A DNA stretch of 64,000 nt, from contig PS015020.1 of assembly GCA_048213135.1 (NCBI GenBank), positions 268,430 through 332,429 on the forward strand, read 5' to 3'. The DNA comes from Reclinomonas americana ATCC 50394 (taxonomy: Eukaryota > Jakobida > Jakobea > Jakobida). Made by a program: the position numbers and the translations under genes. Shown here piece after piece: positions 59,308 through 64,000 of the stretch. The notes under the pieces are model-generated. The model saw nothing but the letters and a program-made list of their open reading frames with translations. It searched no databases and was not told the origin of the DNA. The stretch's first letter is position 1. Every line of letters starts with the position of its first letter.

Positions 59308-60056
59308 GGAGGAGAGGAAGCGAACATCTCAAGTCTCTGCAAGCCGTGTGGAAGAAGAGGACAGAGTACAGTGAGAACAGATGGAGAGAGGGAAAGAGAT
59401 CACCAATGAGGAGGAAAGGAGAAGGGCGCAAGACCATGTGAGCCCTCTGCGCCTCTGCTGTGAGGAAGAGGAGGGAGAGAGAGAGAGAGAGAGAAATAAA
59501 GGACAAGGAAGAGGAATGGAGGAGGGCGCAAGACCATGTGCACCCTCTGCTGCAACAGCTGTGAGGAAGGAGAGAGAGGAGAAGAGAACAGAGAATGCCT
59601 TCCCTCCTCCGCAACGATGACTCAAACGTCGACAGCTGCTCCATCAACAGACTCGCCACCGACGACGAGGACGAGCGGCGTCCCACCAGCGACAACGGCG
59701 ACGACGACGAGTGCGCCACTTCTCCCACGAAAGCTCCCGCAGCACCAGAAGACGACGACGACGATGACATGGACGACAACAGCAATCGACGAGTCGGAGG
59801 CGGACGAGAGACTCCAGTCGACTGAGCAGATGATGCCACGAGCGCGGAACGAGCTCGGCGTTCCACTTCTGCCTCCTCTTCCTTGCCATCATCATCAGCA
59901 TCATCAGTGACTGTGTACAGACTTTGATGATGAGGATGCACGGTGGCGTTGCTTGATGCGGTCGACATCGACATCCATGAGCTGGGGTTGGAGACGAGGA
60001 ATACTCCGGAGGTGTTGGTGCTCACTGGTGGCGACTTTTCCGACATGTCGCCCATC
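49011..60056 (-). CDS. Giant GEF: DOCK-type N-terminal and DHR-1 region joined to RasGEF_N + RasGEF (CDC25), no DHR-2 seen
   Basis: Start ATG 60056-60054 (MGDMSEKSPPV) opens a Ser-rich exon. DOCK hallmarks follow: LEPVFCHCALFDVSTKTRLS with SENFYF (about 58400), HDLYVYPLAARLP (about 57130), and HHLLFLFYSVSTKRQ with LLGFSFLGIEKDG (about 56780-56600), i.e. the C2-like DHR-1. The helical region shows FSWFLFDVLAKALTL (about 53690), LQLEFLRVILDDVHLVDM (about 52780) and RVATLFVPFLYTVL (about 52460), which align to zizimin-type DOCKs. All exons then continue in frame into a RasGEF_N module (VDKLIEKLTSPDSFG and FRTDFMLTYQWFTTPAYLIK) and a CDC25 domain (TNRLSWFVATTILREEE, NFSTTLAIITGFNLTPVY, PPCIPFIGAYLTILVHLDE, NFSKCKRIAAQIKEV), ending KRKRPL at 49011. 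No DHR-2 was found. Nine introns begin GTTGCG. The alternative is two adjoining genes, but no intergenic space, start or stop separates them. Confidence 0.82.
58985..59615. repeat. First DOCK-RasGEF intron with AG-rich tandem units
   Basis: On the plus strand TCTGCAAGCCGAGTGGAAGAAG (about 59171) recurs as TCTGCAAGCCGTGTGGAAGAAG (about 59335). GCGCAAGACCATGTG (about 59428) recurs at about 59527. The rest is GA/GGA-rich. Confidence 0.7.
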
Positions 60057-60957
60057 TCGCTTTCTCTCACGCACGCACTCACGCGCACAACGTGTGGACG
60101 CTCAAACACAAAGAGAGACGCTGGGCACGGAGCAGGGGAAGAAGCAAGGGCGGAGAGAGAGGAGAGCTCTCTTGACCACACAGCCGAAGGAAAGATGTTT
60201 TGGCGGGACCGCGACGTTCATGCATTTTCTCAGGCCAGGCGTGCGCACCACCAGCTGCTGTGTGCTGAGCATCTACGCACGTCGTCCGTACACTCTCCTG
60301 CTGCGTGTTATGCGCACGGACAAGGAGGCGAGATTGCAGGTAAACGTCGACAAGGCGTGCGGAACAATTCCAAATCCGCGACGTGTGACCTCACGCCGAT
60401 AGCAGGGACACGAGAACATGACGAGAAATCCTCTTTTTCCCGAGTGGCTCACTCTCCGTGTTCCTCTTCCATCGCGGAGAATTCTGGCGGGATATTGTCG
60501 GTAATGTCCCACAACAAAAACGGCCCTCGCTCCAGCAGCATGCTACGGCCCACTATATAGCACTTCGTCTCCTCTCCAAGACGCACTGTGCAACATGCAG
60601 CCACGATGACCAGAACCTTACAGGACGACGTCGACGTCGCACGCCACCGAACTCGCCAGAATCGCAGACAACTGCAGCCACGCATAAGAGAGTGATATGC
60701 GCGTGTGCGCACTTGGCACAAGCGTAGCTAGTGCCAGCACGAGCAGCAGGAGAGGCACGGAAAGAGAATTTCAGACATTCTCTTTCACTGCTTGCAATTG
60801 TTGCGTCTCCGACTGGCGACAAAGGTAGTGTGTCGTCGCGCACAGTTATATTCCTGTTTGCCCAAACAAAGCTTAATGCTCCGGTGCTTCGCTGTTGTTT
60901 GCAAAGTATTTTTGGCGGGACGCGGAACAATTGCATTGATTGACACGCACGCAGCGA
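60057..60957. promoter_or_regulatory. Divergent intergenic region (DOCK-RasGEF / NACHT)
   Basis: 901 bp between two opposite start codons, the longest ordinary intergenic stretch in the window. It contains CTATATAG at about 60551 and no convincing exon. Short frames exist on both strands but have no supporting splice sites or similarity that could be recognised. Confidence 0.45.
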
Positions 60958-63430
60958 ATGGGGTGCGCGTCGTCACGCGAAAGTGTGGCCGAGCCCGCCA
61001 CCCCGCCCTCTCCCACCTCCACCTCCAACGCACCGAATGGACGCGGAGGCAACAGCATGCGCATCAACGCACAGGAGGAGGACGACGAGGGCGAGATGAG
61101 TGTGACGCGCAAACTGCAAGTTTTGCGTGAGTGCATGGCGGCGGCGGCGGTGGCGGGGTCGCCGAGTGGAACGCGACTGCAGCGGTCGCCGAGTCTGCGG
61201 CAGAGGAGAGTGCGCTTTGATGGGCATGATGAGGAGGAGGATGAGGATCCGGCGTTGATGGGCTCGGCGGTGGAGCTCATGGTGAGTGGGAGGAGAGAGG
61301 GAGGAGAGAGGGAGGAGAGAGGGAGGAGAGAGGGAGGAGAGAGGGAGGGGAGTGTGTCATGATCTTTGACTGCAATCACTCATTCTCGCACGTCTTCTCC
61401 GCACACACACACTCACTCACACACACACATTCACTCACACTCACTCACTCACTCACTCTCTCTCTCTCCTCTCTCTCACTCTCGCTCTCTCTCTCTCTCT
61501 CTCTCCTGTCACTTGCCCTTCTCTCTTCTCCGCTCTTCCTTTGTCATCCCTGCATGCACTCTCCCTTGACACCACCCCCTGCTCACTTTCTCGCTAATCG
61601 CCATCCTTTCCCTTCGCCGATAGGTCCCTCTCAAATCCAACACCTGCCTCATGGACGCCGACTGCGCCGACGCACTGCCCGCCTCATCGCTCGCGGAGAC
61701 GCAGCTGATGGAGTTTGTGGAGCGGAAACGCAGCGGCGGCATGGAGAAGGTGATGCTGGTCAGTGGATGGTCGGGCGGCGGCAAGAGTGCGCTCCTGCGT
61801 GGCCTCGAGAAGCGCTTGTGGGAGCGGGAGAAGACGTTGCCGCTGCTGGTTCGCGTGGCGACGGTGCCGGTGACGGTACTGGAGACGCCGGGCAAGCTGT
61901 TTCCGTATTTATTCGAGCAGGCCGTGTCGCAGGTCACCACGCGCGAATCGCGGTTGAGAATAGAGGAGGTCTGTGCATTCATCTTGTCGCTTCGTGTCCA
62001 CCCCCTCATACGCGAAATGCAGTGCAAGGATCTGCACGCCATGGTCGTCATTCTCGACGGCTACGACGAGTGCGTCGAGCCACCGCGGCAGCTGTTTGAT
62101 GCGCAGACGTTTGCTGTTGCGTGTGCCCTTCATTTACTCATTTTTTCCGCACGGGCTCACTCGCAATGGCAGGCGTGGCCCAATTTGCTGCTGATCGTGT
62201 CGGTGCGGCGTGAGTTCCTGCTCAGTCTCGGTGCCTGCGACGCACTTGCTTTCTTTGCCCCGTCGGCACCGCGATCCGCGCTGGCACAGTGCCATTTGCG
62301 GCTGCTGGAGCAGGACGATGTGGACGAATTCCTCCGACGGTGAGAACTCACATGGCCCTCGTCCCCTCCTTCCTCACCTCCTCACCCTCCTCTTCTGTTC
62401 GCCGCAGGTTCGTGGTCAAAAAGTCGCGCGGCTACAGCCCGCGCACGACGTGGGAGACGTATCGCGAGTTTCTAGAATCGATCCCCGGTCTGAGGGAGAT
62501 GGCGCGCTCGGTGAGACTGTCGCACTCGTCCGAGAGTGGTGCCTCGCACTCACCGTGCGCACTTTGTGCAGCCGCTGCTGTTGAACATGTTGGTGTCGGT
62601 CAAAGATGCACTGCGTTCGGCCGCCGCCGAGCGATGCATCACACTCGGCTTTGTCTTCGAGTCGCTGGTGCAGCGAAAGATCGACTGGGAGTGTCGTCAT
62701 CACGCTGCCGACATTGAGAAAGTGCGTGCGGTCACTATCCGTATTCATGTGCGCGCGTTACACTCACTCGATTACACGCACACATGCAGTATTTTGTGTC
62801 GTCCCGAGAGCAGTTTGCAGAGAGCGTCTTGCAACTCTGCACGGATGTGGCCGGCGAAATGATGCGGTCGTCGGTTTCCATTGTACAGCCCTTTGTTGCG
62901 TTTCTCAATCACACACTCTCTCATTTTTCTCATATCTCCCGCTGACTCCAATCCCACAGACGGAACCCGGCACACTGTTAATGGCCGAGTCAGGTGCTTC
63001 ATCTTCTTCCTCCTCCCCCAACGGCGGCGGAGGCGGCGGCAATTCACGTGCAGCGATCGCGGCGCGAGCCGCCAGCCGGATATGGGATACGCGCTTTTTC
63101 AATGTCGAGCCGCATCACGTCACATCGCAGCGTGGTGCGCTGCTGAGGGTTGCGCGCATGGCGCAGCCGCCATTCGCGACCTTTCTGCACCGCTCCATGC
63201 TCGAGTATTTTGCCGCTTGCGACTGGCTCCTCACGTTGTCCCGTCTCACCAACGAGGGAGTGTCGGATGAGGTGCGCTTATGCAGTCTCATGCAATTAGT
63301 ATTCTCCTCGTATCTCAACCGTTTTATTCCTCGCAGGAGCGTCTCGACATGCTCAGCCACTCGCTGGTGGGACAGGTGTTGTTGACACGGAACAAGGATG
63401 TTGCGTCCGCTATACATTCCCTTCTCTTCT

Positions 63431-63492
<62 letters not shown>

Positions 63493-64000
63493 NNNNNNNN
63501 NNNNNNNNNNNNNNNNNNNNNNNNNNNNNNNNNNNNNNNNNNNNNNNNNNNNNNNNNNNNNNNNNNNNNNNNNNNNNNNNNNNNNNNNNNNNNNNNNNNN
63601 NNNNNNNNNNNNNNNNNNNNNNNNNNNNNNNNNNNGCTCACCCGCGAACCGCACAGACTCCTCGCGTCGTGCTCACATTCATTGCGGACCGCGCGCGGAA
63701 CGACGAGGCCGTGCAGCAGCAGTTGTGGCGCTGCATTGAAATGTCACGCGGTCAAGACGAGCCGGCCGTCATCACGGCGGCGGCGAGTGCGGCGGCGGTG
63801 TTGTGCGTCGCACGTGTGCCGTTCTCGGGTCGCGACTTGAGTGGCGTGCGCCTGCGCAATGCCGATCTGCGCGACATGATTGCGCAGCGCGCGGTGTTCC
63901 GTGGCGCCGACCTGCGAGACGCTGTGCTGGAGGAGGCGTACTGCCGCGAAGCCGATTTTTCACAATGCCAGTTGGCAAACGCGCGCCTGACGAGCACCCC
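60958..64000 (+). CDS. NACHT (STAND) NTPase with pentapeptide repeats and MGC acylation signal, 3' end beyond window
   Basis: Start ATG 60958 gives MGCASSRES: Gly2 fits N-myristoylation and Cys3 palmitoylation, so membrane attachment is likely. Exon 60958-61281 is Ser/Arg/Glu-rich. Exon 61624-62115 carries the P-loop GWSGGGKSALL (about residue 157) and Walker B VVILDGYDEC (about 249), the NACHT-type DG.DE. Later exons include WPNLLLIVSVRREFL (sensor region), FLHRSMLEYFAACDW (the winged-helix end of NACHT modules, usually FIHRSFQEFFAA) and, after the gap, A(D/N)LR-type pentapeptide repeats (GVRLRNADLRDM, FRGADLRDAVLEEA, READFSQCQLANARL). NACHT NTPases are nucleotide-driven oligomerising switches; pentapeptide repeats form a right-handed helix used for binding. 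GTTGCG donors are at 62116, 62895 and 63400. The protein continues past the edge. Confidence 0.87.
63436..63492. repeat. (CT)n microsatellite in NACHT intron
   Basis: About 28 CT units inside the intron that starts at 63400, running into the gap. Confidence 0.95.
63493..63635. other. Assembly gap (143 N)
   Basis: A run of N within an intron of the NACHT gene. The exon after it starts at 63657, following a CGCACAG acceptor, and is in frame with the preceding exon. Confidence 0.98.

Overview
This window is nuclear DNA from a eukaryote, most likely a heterotrophic single-celled protist of the Amorphea (amoebozoan, apusomonad or unicellular opisthokont relative); it cannot be named from sequence alone. 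The evidence is dense spliceosomal introns (mostly about 58-80 nt, with some long CT-rich ones), compact intergenic spaces, long (GT)n/(CT)n microsatellites, and genes such as raptor, Integrator subunit 2, RBM48, a DOCK-type protein, a RasGEF, an alpha-kinase and mitochondrial succinyl-CoA ligase. Three proteins carry likely mitochondrial presequences, so a respiring mitochondrion is implied. Seven runs of N interrupt the sequence, nearly all inside or beside simple repeats.

Layout, left to right: exportin-2 N-terminal exons (+, broken by a gap); an intronless Fic-domain gene (-); small coiled-coil exons leading into raptor (+); a MATE transporter (+); a mitochondrial-type protein whose C-terminal part looks like a SAVED domain (+); a secreted protein (+); a multi-pass membrane protein (+); a divergent alpha-kinase (-); a repeat-rich stretch with a gap; a cysteine-rich protein (+); RBM48 (-); a membrane-anchored WD40 protein (-); INTS2 (+); SUCLA2 (-); a WD40/coiled-coil/Pelle-like kinase (+); a very long gene joining a DOCK DHR-1/armadillo region to a RasGEF module (-); and a NACHT/pentapeptide-repeat protein (+) cut off by the right edge.

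The housekeeping genes (raptor, INTS2, RBM48, SUCLA2, exportin-2) look orthodox and anchor the splice-site calls. Those calls reveal the clearest unusual signal in the window: at least 36 introns in 13 genes, on both strands, begin with GTTGCG instead of GTRAGT. A second theme is that the long introns contain degenerate tandem copies of 100-180 bp units.

Several accessory genes combine signalling modules in uncommon ways: the SAVED-like protein, DOCK fused to RasGEF, WD40 fused to kinase with a myristoylation signal, and NACHT with a dual-acylation signal. All gene models were spliced by eye from frame continuity and GT/AG boundaries; no transcript evidence or database search was available.
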